NCBI RefSeq assembly: GCF_001412595.2
Contig: NZ_CP012640.2
Coordinates: 4,836,001-4,900,000 of the forward strand
Direction of reading: 5' to 3'
DNA from: Massilia sp. WG5
GTDB taxonomy: Bacteria > Pseudomonadota > Gammaproteobacteria > Burkholderiales > Burkholderiaceae_D
Length of the DNA stretch: 64,000 nucleotides
Part shown: one piece after another, positions 17,702-25,638 of the stretch
Position numbering within the stretch: the first letter of the stretch is position 1
Layout of the letters: every line of letters begins with the position of its first letter
Position numbers and translations under genes: made by a program
The notes under the pieces: generated by a model
What the model saw: the letters and a program-made list of their open reading frames with translations, nothing else
Databases searched by the model: none
Told to the model about the DNA's origin: nothing

Positions 17702-17890
17702 GAAGATGTGTTCTGGATGGGTAAGATTGCAGGCATTTTACCGTAGCTATGTGGTCAAGCGCACGGTTTGACGAGGAGGGCCTTGGGCATACTGGGAGAT
17801 ATTGCCTCGCTGGCCTGCCTGTCAAGATGGCGGTTTCTATAGGATAATCTCGGTTTGCATTTTTTCGGGCACCCGCCGGAGAGTTCCAAA

Positions 17891-18181
17891 GTGGAAAATT
17901 TATACGCGATCCTCGGCGTCGCGCCGAATGCGACGGACGACGACATCAAGAAAGTCTATCGCTCGCTGGCGATGCGCTACCACCCGGACCGCAACCAGGC
18001 TCCGGGCGCCGAAGCGCGCTTCAAGGCCGTCTCCAAGGCCTACGAGGTCCTGTCGGACCCGGTCAAGCGCGCCGAATATAACCAGAGCGTCAACCACCGC
18101 ATCGTGCTGGATGCCGAAGGCGAGGCCTTCGAGCTGTGGCGCTCGGTGTTCGCGCTGAACGGCGTGAACTTGCCGCATTAA
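17891..18181 (+). CDS. J-domain protein (DnaJ-like)
   Basis: 96 residues, from a GTG with GGAGAG seven bases upstream (17878-17883); a TTG at 17855 would add 12 residues but has no such site. Residues 3-65 form a J domain: [21 protein letters not shown], the HPD motif in YHPDRN, then [16 protein letters not shown]. There is no Gly/Phe or zinc-finger region, so it should act as a specialised DnaK co-chaperone. It heads a four-gene unit with three uncharacterised genes. Confidence 0.88.
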   Translation: MENLYAILGVAPNATDDDIKKVYRSLAMRYHPDRNQAPGAEARFKAVSKAYEVLSDPVKRAEYNQSVNHRIVLDAEGEAFELWRSVFALNGVNLPH

Positions 18182-18200
18182 TTTACAGATTGAAGCAACC

Positions 18201-18728
18201 ATGAAAAAAGTACACCCGGAATTCGCCTTCCAGTCGCGCGAACTGGAAGGGCAGATCGAAGGCACGCTGGGCGATCCGCCGAATCGCAAGAATTACAACA
18301 TGATGGTGCAGGCGCTGGTGTCGGAGTACGCCAACGGCGATGGCCTGGACGACGTCAACATGATGGCCTTCGCCCTGGTCGACCGCATCCGCTTCAGCGA
18401 CCCGAAGGGCCTGATCCGCGAAGCCATGGATTATGAAAGCGACGACCCGGCCAAGGTCTTCGCGATGGCGAACTGCGACGGCGCCGATGGTAACGATGAG
18501 GAAGGCAAGGCGATGTACGCCGCGGTCTGCGAGAATCACCCGGAACTGGCGCGCCAGGCGATCGTCACCGCGTTCCTGTACAAGAACCAGGCGCGCTGGG
18601 AAGACGACGACCAGTCGCTCGACCAGCTGGCGCGCGACGACGAGGGCGACGACGATGAACTCGACGAAACCGCGGCCGGCGATGACTTCATGCAGATCTT
18701 CGACCAGGAAGGGGGTGACCGCGAATGA
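18201..18728 (+). CDS. Hypothetical acidic protein of the J-domain operon
   Basis: 175 residues, no signal peptide or membrane segment. Mostly helical, with a very acidic C-terminus (DDEGDDDELDE near 150-162). 19 bp downstream of the J-domain gene and overlapping the next gene's start by 4 bp (ATGA), so it is in the same operon. I do not recognise the family. It may be a client or partner of the J-domain protein, which is inference from position only. Confidence 0.8.
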   Translation: MKKVHPEFAFQSRELEGQIEGTLGDPPNRKNYNMMVQALVSEYANGDGLDDVNMMAFALVDRIRFSDPKGLIREAMDYESDDPAKVFAMANCDGADGNDEEGKAMYAAVCENHPELARQAIVTAFLYKNQARWEDDDQSLDQLARDDEGDDDELDETAAGDDFMQIFDQEGGDRE

Positions 18729-19507
18729 GCGACGATACCAAATCGAACCTGCCCGCACTGACCCGGCAGGTCAATGAACTCGTGCTGGCCGGCTCGCTGC
18801 AGCATGCCGAAGAGGCCCTGTCGAAAGCCGCCGACGAGCACGGCGACTATGCCGTGGCCGAGGTGCTGTCGACCCTGCCGCCGCAGGTGACGGCCCTGCA
18901 CCTGGCCGGCTTCGACGGCGCCAAGACCTCGCTGGCGACGCTGCTGGTGCCGCCCAAGGCCTGGGCCGAAAGCCTGGCCTACCTGGCCGCCACTTGGCCG
19001 GACGACATGATCGAGGACGATCCCGAACGGATCGCCGAGAACCTGTTCAACCACATCCACGGCGTGGTCTACGCCACCGACGACGAAGACCGCCGCCACG
19101 AGCTGCTGAGCGAGGCGTCGAGCTCCGACTGGGGCGCGACCGCCTTCGCCATCGTCTGGTCGCTGGCGCCGAAGGAGATCCTCGAAGTGGCCGGCGAGAT
19201 CGCCAGCAAGGGCCGCTACGTGACCGGCCAGACCACCTCCGACAGCGACATCGTGCCGCTGGCGATCGACCTGGCCAGGGCCAGCGAGGATGGCTGGGAG
19301 CGTTCGCTGCTGGAGCTGTTCCCGGAATTCCGCAACAGCGCCGACCTGGCCGACGTCCAGCTGCCGGAAGACGAGGACGAAGAAAGCGAGTTCCCGCACC
19401 GGACCACCCGCGAACTGCTGTACCGCCTGCGCAAGCAGGTGCCGTCGGTGCGCAGCACGCCCAAGCGCAGCAGCCGCCGCAGCATGGGCACGGACATCTT
19501 CTCGTGA
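18725..19507 (+). CDS. Hypothetical protein of the J-domain operon (HEAT-like helical)
   Basis: 260 residues, soluble, helical; acidic stretch EDEDEESE near 220 followed by a basic Arg/Ser-rich tail. It overlaps the previous gene (ATGA) and the next one (GTGA). No catalytic motif recognised. The three proteins after the J-domain gene share a similar low-complexity style, suggesting a complex, but this is inferred. Confidence 0.8.
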   Translation: MSDDTKSNLPALTRQVNELVLAGSLQHAEEALSKAADEHGDYAVAEVLSTLPPQVTALHLAGFDGAKTSLATLLVPPKAWAESLAYLAATWPDDMIEDDPERIAENLFNHIHGVVYATDDEDRRHELLSEASSSDWGATAFAIVWSLAPKEILEVAGEIASKGRYVTGQTTSDSDIVPLAIDLARASEDGWERSLLELFPEFRNSADLADVQLPEDEDEESEFPHRTTRELLYRLRKQVPSVRSTPKRSSRRSMGTDIFS

Positions 19508-20409
19508 GCGGGGGCGCCCCAGCGATGCTGCCTGCGATCGTCATCGAGAAGCTGCCGCGCCTGATCCGCGCGATCAGGCACCTGCCCGGCACGGCCACGC
19601 CGGACGAAGCGGTGGGCCTGGCCGACGAACTGGCCGGGATCACCGCGATGGTGGCCGAGAAGTTCACCAACGACCGCACCGCCGAAGGCATCCAGCGCGC
19701 GCAGTTGCTGACCATCGGCGGCGTGTCGCTGGGCCTGGAGTACCTGCTCGAGGACGAAACCGACGACGAGGTCGGCGACAAGGCCGCGGCCGGGATCCTG
19801 GTCTCGGAAGGTCCGGAACTCGTGTTCCAGCAGGGCTTCCGCCTGATCCGCGAACTGGCCGCGCTGCCGGAAGACACCCTGGTCGGCGAATACGACACCG
19901 ACCCGGTGTACTCCCAGCGCCGCCTGAAGGAACTGTTCGTCGACATCTGCACCGCCGATCCGGGCGAGACCTGGTCGGGCTACGAACGCTACCTGGGCCA
20001 GCTCAAGCAGCGCCAGGGCGTGCAGGCGATCGTGCGCGCGGCCCAGTGGCTGCGCCGCCATCACGTCGAGGGCCCGGTCCAGGATCCGGACCTGAACGCC
20101 GAGGGCGTGATCGCGCTGGCGATCGTGTTCGCGATCGAAGGGGGAGGGCGGATCGTGGCGCGCACCGGCCACAAGGAGTTCGAGCGCTTCGTGAAGGCGG
20201 TGCGCAAGAACAAGCCGAACCATGAGACCGGCTGGGCCGAGCTGCTGGAGAACATCCCGGCGCCGCACCATGCCATCATCGCCGAGCGCATCGCCACCTA
20301 TCGCAACAGCATGCTGCTGGAGCACATCGGCGGGAGCATGCCGCTCAAGCAGCTGTTCGTCGAGCTGGAAAACTTTGCGGGTTCGGAGATCGACGCCGAG
20401 TATCCGTAG
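19504..20409 (+). CDS. Hypothetical protein of the J-domain operon, last gene
   Basis: 301 residues if the GTG at 19504 is used; it overlaps the preceding stop (GTGA), which favours it over the ATG at 19525. Soluble and helical (e.g. LPRLIRAIRHLPG at the start, LLTIGGVSLGLEYLLED). No domain recognised. It ends one base before a likely GTG start of the MFS gene, so that gene may be read-through co-expressed. Confidence 0.78.
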   Translation: MSGGAPAMLPAIVIEKLPRLIRAIRHLPGTATPDEAVGLADELAGITAMVAEKFTNDRTAEGIQRAQLLTIGGVSLGLEYLLEDETDDEVGDKAAAGILVSEGPELVFQQGFRLIRELAALPEDTLVGEYDTDPVYSQRRLKELFVDICTADPGETWSGYERYLGQLKQRQGVQAIVRAAQWLRRHHVEGPVQDPDLNAEGVIALAIVFAIEGGGRIVARTGHKEFERFVKAVRKNKPNHETGWAELLENIPAPHHAIIAERIATYRNSMLLEHIGGSMPLKQLFVELENFAGSEIDAEYP

Positions 20410-20410
20410 C

Positions 20411-21625
20411 GTGGGCACGTCCCATCCCCCGATCGCCGCCGGCAGCCCCGAATTCAGGCGCATCAACCGCGCCATGGTGTTCGGCGGCTTCTCGACTTTC
20501 GCTCTCCTGTACTGCGTGCAGCCGCTGATGCCGCTGCTGGCCCGCGATTTCAGGCTCACGCCGGCGCAGAGCAGCCTGGCGGTGTCGATGGCCACCGGCG
20601 CGCTCGCGGTATCGCTGCTGGCGTCCAGCGTGTTGTCGGAGCGTTATGGCCGCAAGCCGCTGATGGCCGGCTCGATGTTCTGCGGCGGCGTGCTGACCCT
20701 GCTGGCGGCGTTCGCCCACGGCTATGGCCAGCTGCTGGTCCTGCGTGCGCTGCTCGGGCTGCTGCTGGGCGGGATGCCGGCGCTGGCCATGGCCTACCTG
20801 AGCGAGGAGATCGCCGCTCCCTCGCTGGGCCACTCGATGGGCCTGTACATCGGCGGCAGCGCCTTCGGCGGCATGAGCGGACGGGTGCTGGCCTCCGTGA
20901 TCAGCGACTTCTACGACTGGCGCATCGCGCTCGGGATCATGGGCGCGGCGGGGCTGTACGCGGCCTGGGAGTTCAAGCGCAGCCTGCCGGCTTCCCGAAA
21001 CTTCCGCGGCGGCCAAGGGGGCTGGCGCGCGCTGTTCAGCGGCACGGCCAGACACATGGGCGATGCCGGGCTGCCCTGGCTGTTCTCGCTCGCCTTCCTG
21101 CTGATGGGCGCCTTCATCAGCATGTACAACTACATCGGCTACCGCCTGCTGGCGCCAGCCTACGGCCTGAGCCAGAGCGCGGTCGGGGCGCTGTCGATCC
21201 TGTACCTGCTGGGCATCTTCAGCTCGGTCTGGGCCGGCAAGCTGGCCGACCGCCTGGGCCGGCGCAACGTCCTGTGGCTGGTCATGCTGGTGATGCTCGG
21301 CGGCCTGCTGCTGACCCTGGCCGGTCCGGTGCTGCTCATCGTGCTCGGCATGGGACTGTTCACCTTCGGCTTCTTCGCCTCGCATTCCGTGTGCAGCAGC
21401 TGGGTCGGACGGCGCGCGCGGCCGCCGCAGGCGCTGGCGTCGGCGCTCTACCTGTTCTTTTATTACCTGGGGTCGAGCGTGGTCGGCTGGCTGTCGGGCA
21501 TCGTCCTCGCCCACGCCGGCTGGCCGGGCTTCGTCGGCACGCTCGGCGCGATCCTGCTGGCGGCGCTGGCGGTGGCCTTGAAGCTGCGCGGCCTGGCGCC
21601 GCTGGAACCGGCCCGCGCTGCCTGA
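20411..21625 (+). CDS. MFS transporter, YnfM-like
   Basis: 404 residues from the GTG at 20411, one base past the preceding stop. Twelve helices; the loop after helix 2 has ERYGRKPLM and the second half has DRLGRRN, as in YnfM-type exporters. Substrate unknown. Alternative later start: ATG in AMVFGG (20474), which would remove part of the N-terminal tail only. Confidence 0.85.
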   Translation: MGTSHPPIAAGSPEFRRINRAMVFGGFSTFALLYCVQPLMPLLARDFRLTPAQSSLAVSMATGALAVSLLASSVLSERYGRKPLMAGSMFCGGVLTLLAAFAHGYGQLLVLRALLGLLLGGMPALAMAYLSEEIAAPSLGHSMGLYIGGSAFGGMSGRVLASVISDFYDWRIALGIMGAAGLYAAWEFKRSLPASRNFRGGQGGWRALFSGTARHMGDAGLPWLFSLAFLLMGAFISMYNYIGYRLLAPAYGLSQSAVGALSILYLLGIFSSVWAGKLADRLGRRNVLWLVMLVMLGGLLLTLAGPVLLIVLGMGLFTFGFFASHSVCSSWVGRRARPPQALASALYLFFYYLGSSVVGWLSGIVLAHAGWPGFVGTLGAILLAALAVALKLRGLAPLEPARAA

Positions 21626-21659
21626 GCTGCTCCGCTCGTTCGCAATCGGCCAGAAACAA

Positions 21660-21690
21660 AAAGCCCCGGGCCATTGCGGCGCCGGGGATC
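21660..21690 (-). terminator. Rho-independent terminator, minus strand
   Basis: On the minus strand CCCCGG-C-GCC, loop GCAAT, GGC-CCGGGG, followed by TTTTTGTTT. It fits as the end of the minus-strand remnant that stops at 21731. It may also serve the MFS gene from the other side. Confidence 0.65.
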
Positions 21691-21730
21691 GGGGTCACCC
21701 GGCAGCGGCTGCCGGGAACGTCTTCAGGTT

Positions 21731-21961
21731 TTAACCGTGCACCGGGACAGGGGTGCCCACCACTGCGACGGTGGCAGCCGTCGCCAGCGTGATCGTTCCG
21801 GTGGTCGGATCGACATGCAGCACCGGCGCGGTCGTGCCAAAATTTTCCACCACGATGCTGTTGTTTGCGGCAATCTGGGCACGCCAAGCTATTGCTCGGT
21901 ACTCGCGTATGGGTTCCCGATTCCATTCCTTGCCGATAGTCAGGCTACCTCGCCAGTCGGC
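21731..21961 (-). pseudogene. C-terminal gene remnant
   Basis: An open frame of about 76 codons on the minus strand without a plausible start; it runs from a TGA at 21962-21964 to the TAA at 21731-21733. The end reads VLHVDPTTGTITLATAATV and is followed by a good terminator, so it looks like the surviving 3' end of a deleted gene. The upstream half (GKEWNREPIREYRA) may belong to something else joined at the deletion point. Family unknown. Confidence 0.45.
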
Positions 21962-22483
21962 TCAGTGGCCAGAGACCTTCTTTCGATAGCGATAGGTATG
22001 GATGAGCTCCTGTGGCCACGACTTGGTCTTGCGGTCTTGCTCTGGATGGTCGCGGTATCAATCAGCGCATCGGCGTGGCGGCGTTGGACGCGCGGACGAA
22101 AAAGCGCTACCAGTACGTCGTAGGGGAGATAAATAATGGGGCGGGCCACGCAGGACAGACTACGAGACAGCGTCTCGCTCAGCGCGATCCGACTGTCATC
22201 GACGCAGCGCTCATTGCATCGATGGGCAAGTCGATTCCAAAGATGGTACACGAGCGTCGAGGGCGGCGTCGCTCAAAGGCCCTGCTCGGGAGCGCTGCCA
22301 GCAGTGAGAGGAGGCCACACGATGACAACGAAGATGGCGCGCTGTCGTAAGCGAAGCCGCTCTTGCGCGACCTCTTCTCCGACAGCCCTAGCGCAAACAG
22401 GAAGATCAAAGCCGAGGCAGATCGTACCAGGTATTCGTGAATGCCGGTCTGCCGCGTGGCTTCGTCTTGCTGCGGATTCGGCG
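21962..22483. other. Degenerate region, no gene supported
   Basis: About 520 bp with several short overlapping open frames on both strands, none with a good start, conserved motif or codon pattern. It contains a small hairpin (CGAGAC-AGC-GTCTCG, about 22163). It probably results from past insertions and deletions. Confidence 0.5.
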
Positions 22484-22756
22484 CTATTGCGCTGCCGTGA
22501 GCTTGAGTCCGGACCGCAGTGCCTGAGAAGCTTCCTGTTGGCGTTTGCGCTGGTCAGATACCTGCTCGATTCCCTTCTTTGTCACTTCTTCCAGGAAAGC
22601 GATACGAGCCCGGTAGTAATCTGCACGTAACTGCATTTCCATTAGATGTTGCTCGGACTGATACAACTCCATGCGCAGGTCGTTGAGCGACCGTTTTGCG
22701 TGTTTCTCAGGCGTAGGAGCGTTATGAGAAATCAAGTTTGCAACCCACCGTAGCAT
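22484..22756 (-). CDS. Small coiled-coil protein, hypothetical
   Basis: 90 residues. A long charged helix from about residue 20 to 75 (DLRMELYQSEQHLMEMQLRA) suggests a coiled coil. The start is well supported: AGGAGG lies seven bases before the ATG. No signal peptide. I do not recognise a family. It is isolated in a poorly coding region. Confidence 0.65.
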   Translation of the reverse strand: MLRWVANLISHNAPTPEKHAKRSLNDLRMELYQSEQHLMEMQLRADYYRARIAFLEEVTKKGIEQVSDQRKRQQEASQALRSGLKLTAAQ

Positions 22757-23016
22757 GATGAAGCCCTCCTGTCGTCAGGTGCTCTGCTGCTGGTATCAAA
22801 CGGAAATCACGCCACTGCCACACAAGGGCACAATCCGATTTCCAGCTAGACACAGTCTATCAAACATATGTGCAACACCTCTGCACGGTTCGCAATATGT
22901 TGTTAAAAAGACACTCGAACCCTGTCCGCCCTCGATTTTTCACGGGCCACCGGCTTTAAGGAGGGGATGATGCGATTGCTGCGCAACGGCAGCATGCGGC
23001 CGGGCGCGGACCTGTC

Positions 23017-23622
23017 TTACTGCGTTTCGGTGCTGTCCCGGGAAGTCCAGCGACGGATCAGCTGCTCGGCAGGGCCGTAGCGGTCGGCAAGCGAAATAAT
23101 GCCCTTTGCCAGCGACAAGACGATGAGAATGCCGGTCGTGTCGCCAACGATCATCGCCGTCAGTCCAGTCCAGTCCACACGCCCGGTCAACACCCACAGG
23201 AACGTGTGGTGAAAGACAGGACTCATGAACCCGCACAGCACGCCGGTGAAGAGCAGCCGGTGTGCGGTCAGGCCCTTGAGCCGCGGCTCCAGGACGAACC
23301 AGTGCTTGACCAGCAGGGATGCGAGATACGGCCCCAGTGAGCCCGACAAGGCTCCGCTCCATATGCGAAAGTCGCTATGGAACGCGAAGTGGAAGTTGTT
23401 GAGATAGATGCCTGCCAGGAGCAGGCCTTCGAAACCGGCGAGCCCGAAAAACATCGTTGAAAGCAGGCGGATACCGGCCGGAATAAACACCCAGGTGATC
23501 CCGACGCTCTGGTCGATCTGGGAAAATACCAGTTCATTGATCCAGTTGAGGCCAAGGAAAGCAAACAGTGTGATGCCGACTTTTCCAAGATGCCTTGCCG
23601 GCGCTGTTTCCAATATCTTCAT
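23017..23622 (-). CDS. Integral membrane protein, MASE1-like
   Basis: 201 residues from the ATG at 23622 (a GTG at 23658 would add 12). Five or six hydrophobic helices: ITLFAFLGLNWINEL, TWVFIPAGIRLLSTMFFG, EGLLLAGIYL, HRLLFTGVLCGFMSP, MIVGDTTGILIVLSLAKG. The order and the WVFIPAGIRLL and GD-GI pattern are like MASE1 sensor regions, but there is no signalling domain attached. It could be a stand-alone relative or a truncated sensor. Confidence 0.65.
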   Translation of the reverse strand: MKILETAPARHLGKVGITLFAFLGLNWINELVFSQIDQSVGITWVFIPAGIRLLSTMFFGLAGFEGLLLAGIYLNNFHFAFHSDFRIWSGALSGSLGPYLASLLVKHWFVLEPRLKGLTAHRLLFTGVLCGFMSPVFHHTFLWVLTGRVDWTGLTAMIVGDTTGILIVLSLAKGIISLADRYGPAEQLIRRWTSRDSTETQ

Positions 23623-23942
23623 CTTGCTGGGTGAACGGCTTATATTTCGTAATGACACCGATATTGTAACCGTGCGCCCGTCGCTCGCAGTCGGACGACA
23701 GCTGAAATGCCTTGCGATGACAACGGTATGGCGCTGCCGCGCGCTTGTTTTTCGTCCCTTTGCGAAGATGCCTGAATTCGGTAAATTTTTTCTTTGAAAA
23801 CAGCGCCGTAGAGTCTATAAATACACAAATCCGTCATATTTCATGGCCGGGTTTGCCAACTCAGCCGTCCCGTTCGTGCGCCATGGCCCGGTCATCAGGG
23901 CTACCATGCAGGTCCTGTTCCAACAACTGCAAGGAGTACGTC
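23623..23942. other. Gap with no gene recognised
   Basis: 320 bp between the divergent MASE1-like and helical-protein genes. Low-complexity AT-rich stretches around 23765-23840 may hold both promoters. No ORF, tRNA or hairpin of note. Confidence 0.5.
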
Positions 23943-24266
23943 ATGTTGCAAGCACGCGAAATCCAGCAGCGCTTTTCCCACATCCAGCAAACCATTCAAC
24001 AGGCCGAGCAGGCCTGCCGTTCGCATGACGCGCCGGACGACCTGAAGAACTGTATCGAGAAGATGGCCCGCGAATCCCAGCAGGCCCAGCAGGTCATGCA
24101 GTCGAGCGACCAGCAGCGCATGGTCGAATGCGTCGACAACCTGGAGTCGATGGGCGACGAAGCCAAGCGCATCAGCCGCTCGGCTTCGAGCATGTCGCCG
24201 GAGCTGGAAACGGCGGTGACCAAGGTCCACGCCGAACTCTCCAACCTGAAGCACCAGCTACACTGA
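23943..24266 (+). CDS. Small helical hypothetical protein
   Basis: 107 residues, start supported by AAGGAG seven bases upstream. Gln/Glu/Ser-rich helices (QQRFSHIQQTIQQAEQAC, then KMARESQQAQQVMQ), no signal peptide, two or three Cys. The pattern suggests a helical bundle. Similar small Gln-rich proteins are common in Oxalobacteraceae without a known role. Confidence 0.75.
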   Translation: MLQAREIQQRFSHIQQTIQQAEQACRSHDAPDDLKNCIEKMARESQQAQQVMQSSDQQRMVECVDNLESMGDEAKRISRSASSMSPELETAVTKVHAELSNLKHQLH

Positions 24267-24269
24267 TAA

Positions 24270-24363
24270 GGGCCTCGTAAACCTACTGCGCGTTGCAGTG
24301 GCGGTCTGCGATGCTGCGCTTCTCGACCGCCACTGCGGCCGCTCGCTACGGTTTCCGAGACCC
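24270..24363. repeat. Palindromic intergenic repeat (family 1, copy B)
   Basis: Outer arms GGGCCTCGTAAACC (24270-24283) and GGTTTCCGAGACCC (24350-24363) pair in 12 of 14 positions; inner arms GCAGTGGCGGTC (24295-24306) and GACCGCCACTGC (24325-24336) pair perfectly. It shares CTGCGCGTTGCA and GCCGCTCGCTACGGTTT exactly (on the opposite strand) with the element at 58883-58999, so both belong to one dispersed family. It lies between convergent genes. Confidence 0.8.
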
Positions 24364-24371
24364 TCGATACG

Positions 24372-25592
24372 CTAAAGGATCTTCTTTACTTTCAAGGCGG
24401 CGATTTCTTCGCTGCTCTTGCCCAGGATCTCGGCCAGCACCTCGTCGGTATGCTGGCCGAGCAGCGGCGGCGCCTTGTCGCTCGTGGCCGGCGTCGCCGA
24501 CATCCGCATCGGGCTGCGCACCAGCTTCACCTCGCCGGCGGTCGGGTGGGGCAGGGCGATCTCGATGCCGCGCGCCTTGACCTGCTCGTTCGCGAACACC
24601 TCGTCCAGGTTGTTGATCGGCCCGCAGGGCACGCCCACGTCTTCCAGCATCGCGATCCACTCGTCGCGTCCACGTTCCCGCACCATCCCGGCCAGCAGCG
24701 GCACCAGCACCTCGCGGTTCTTCACGCGCAGCGGGTTGGTGGCGAAGCGCTCGTCTTCCGCCAGCTCGGGACGGCCGCCCGCTTCCACGAATTTCCGGTA
24801 CTGGCCGTCGTTGCCGGCGGCGACGATGATGTGGCCGTCCGCGCAGGCGAAGGTCTGGTAGGGCACGATGTTGGCGTGCGCATTGCCCCAGCGTTTAGGC
24901 CGCTTGCCGCTGTTCAGGTAGTTGCTGCCGACGTTCGCCAGCATCGCCACCTGGGTGTCGAGCAGGGACATGTCGATGTACTGGCCTTCGCCCGTACGGT
25001 CGCGGTGGGTCAGCGCGGCCAGCACGGCGATGCTCGCGTACATCCCGGTCATCAGGTCGGTCAGGGCCACGCCGGCCTTCTGCGGGCCGCCGCCCGGCAG
25101 CTCGTCGCGTTCGCCCGTGACCGACATCAGGCCGCCCATGCCCTGGATCAGGAAGTCGTAGCCGGCGCGGTGCGCATAAGGGCCGTCCTGGCCGAAGCCG
25201 GTGATCGAGCAGTACACGATGTCCGGCTTGACGGCCTTCAGGGACTCGTAATCCAGGCCGTAGCGTTTCAGCTGGCCAACCTTGAAGTTCTCCAGCACGA
25301 CGTCGCAGTGGCGCGCCAGTTCGCGCAGCAGCGCCTGGCCGTCCGGGCTGGCGATATCGACCGTGACCGAGCGCTTGCCGCGGTTCGCCGACAGGTAATA
25401 GGCCGATTCGCCGGTCGCCTTGCCCTCGGCATCCGGCGCGTAGGGCGGACCCCAGGCGCGGGTATCGTCGCCGCTGTCGGGGCGCTCGATCTTGATCACG
25501 TCGGCGCCGAGGTCGGCCAGGTTCTGCGAGCACCAGGGCCCGGCCAGCACGCGCGAGAGGTCGAGCACGCGGATATGACTCAGTGATGCCAT
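24372..25592 (-). CDS. CoA-transferase family III (CaiB/BaiF)
   Basis: 406 residues from the ATG at 25592. Family III CoA-transferases move CoA between carboxylic acids through a catalytic Asp. The N-terminus (IRVLDLSRVLAGPWC), GADVIKIERP and LTDLMTGMYAS (catalytic-Asp region, about 170) are typical. The substrate cannot be told; succinyl-CoA:dicarboxylate types look like this. It lies in the same direction as, and 46 bp after, the antiporter gene. Confidence 0.9.
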   Translation of the reverse strand: MASLSHIRVLDLSRVLAGPWCSQNLADLGADVIKIERPDSGDDTRAWGPPYAPDAEGKATGESAYYLSANRGKRSVTVDIASPDGQALLRELARHCDVVLENFKVGQLKRYGLDYESLKAVKPDIVYCSITGFGQDGPYAHRAGYDFLIQGMGGLMSVTGERDELPGGGPQKAGVALTDLMTGMYASIAVLAALTHRDRTGEGQYIDMSLLDTQVAMLANVGSNYLNSGKRPKRWGNAHANIVPYQTFACADGHIIVAAGNDGQYRKFVEAGGRPELAEDERFATNPLRVKNREVLVPLLAGMVRERGRDEWIAMLEDVGVPCGPINNLDEVFANEQVKARGIEIALPHPTAGEVKLVRSPMRMSATPATSDKAPPLLGQHTDEVLAEILGKSSEEIAALKVKKIL

Positions 25593-25638
25593 CTTGTCTC
25601 CATGGATGTTTGTTATCGACCGGATTATATCCAGCAAA

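Noticed and set aside
21360..21926. 188-residue minus ORF
   Set aside because: Overlaps the MFS 3' end and a terminator; Arg/Ala-rich shadow pattern.
22968..23081. Short plus ORF with AAGGAGGGG before ATG
   Set aside because: Only about 37 codons and antisense to the end of the membrane protein; no support beyond the ribosome-binding site.
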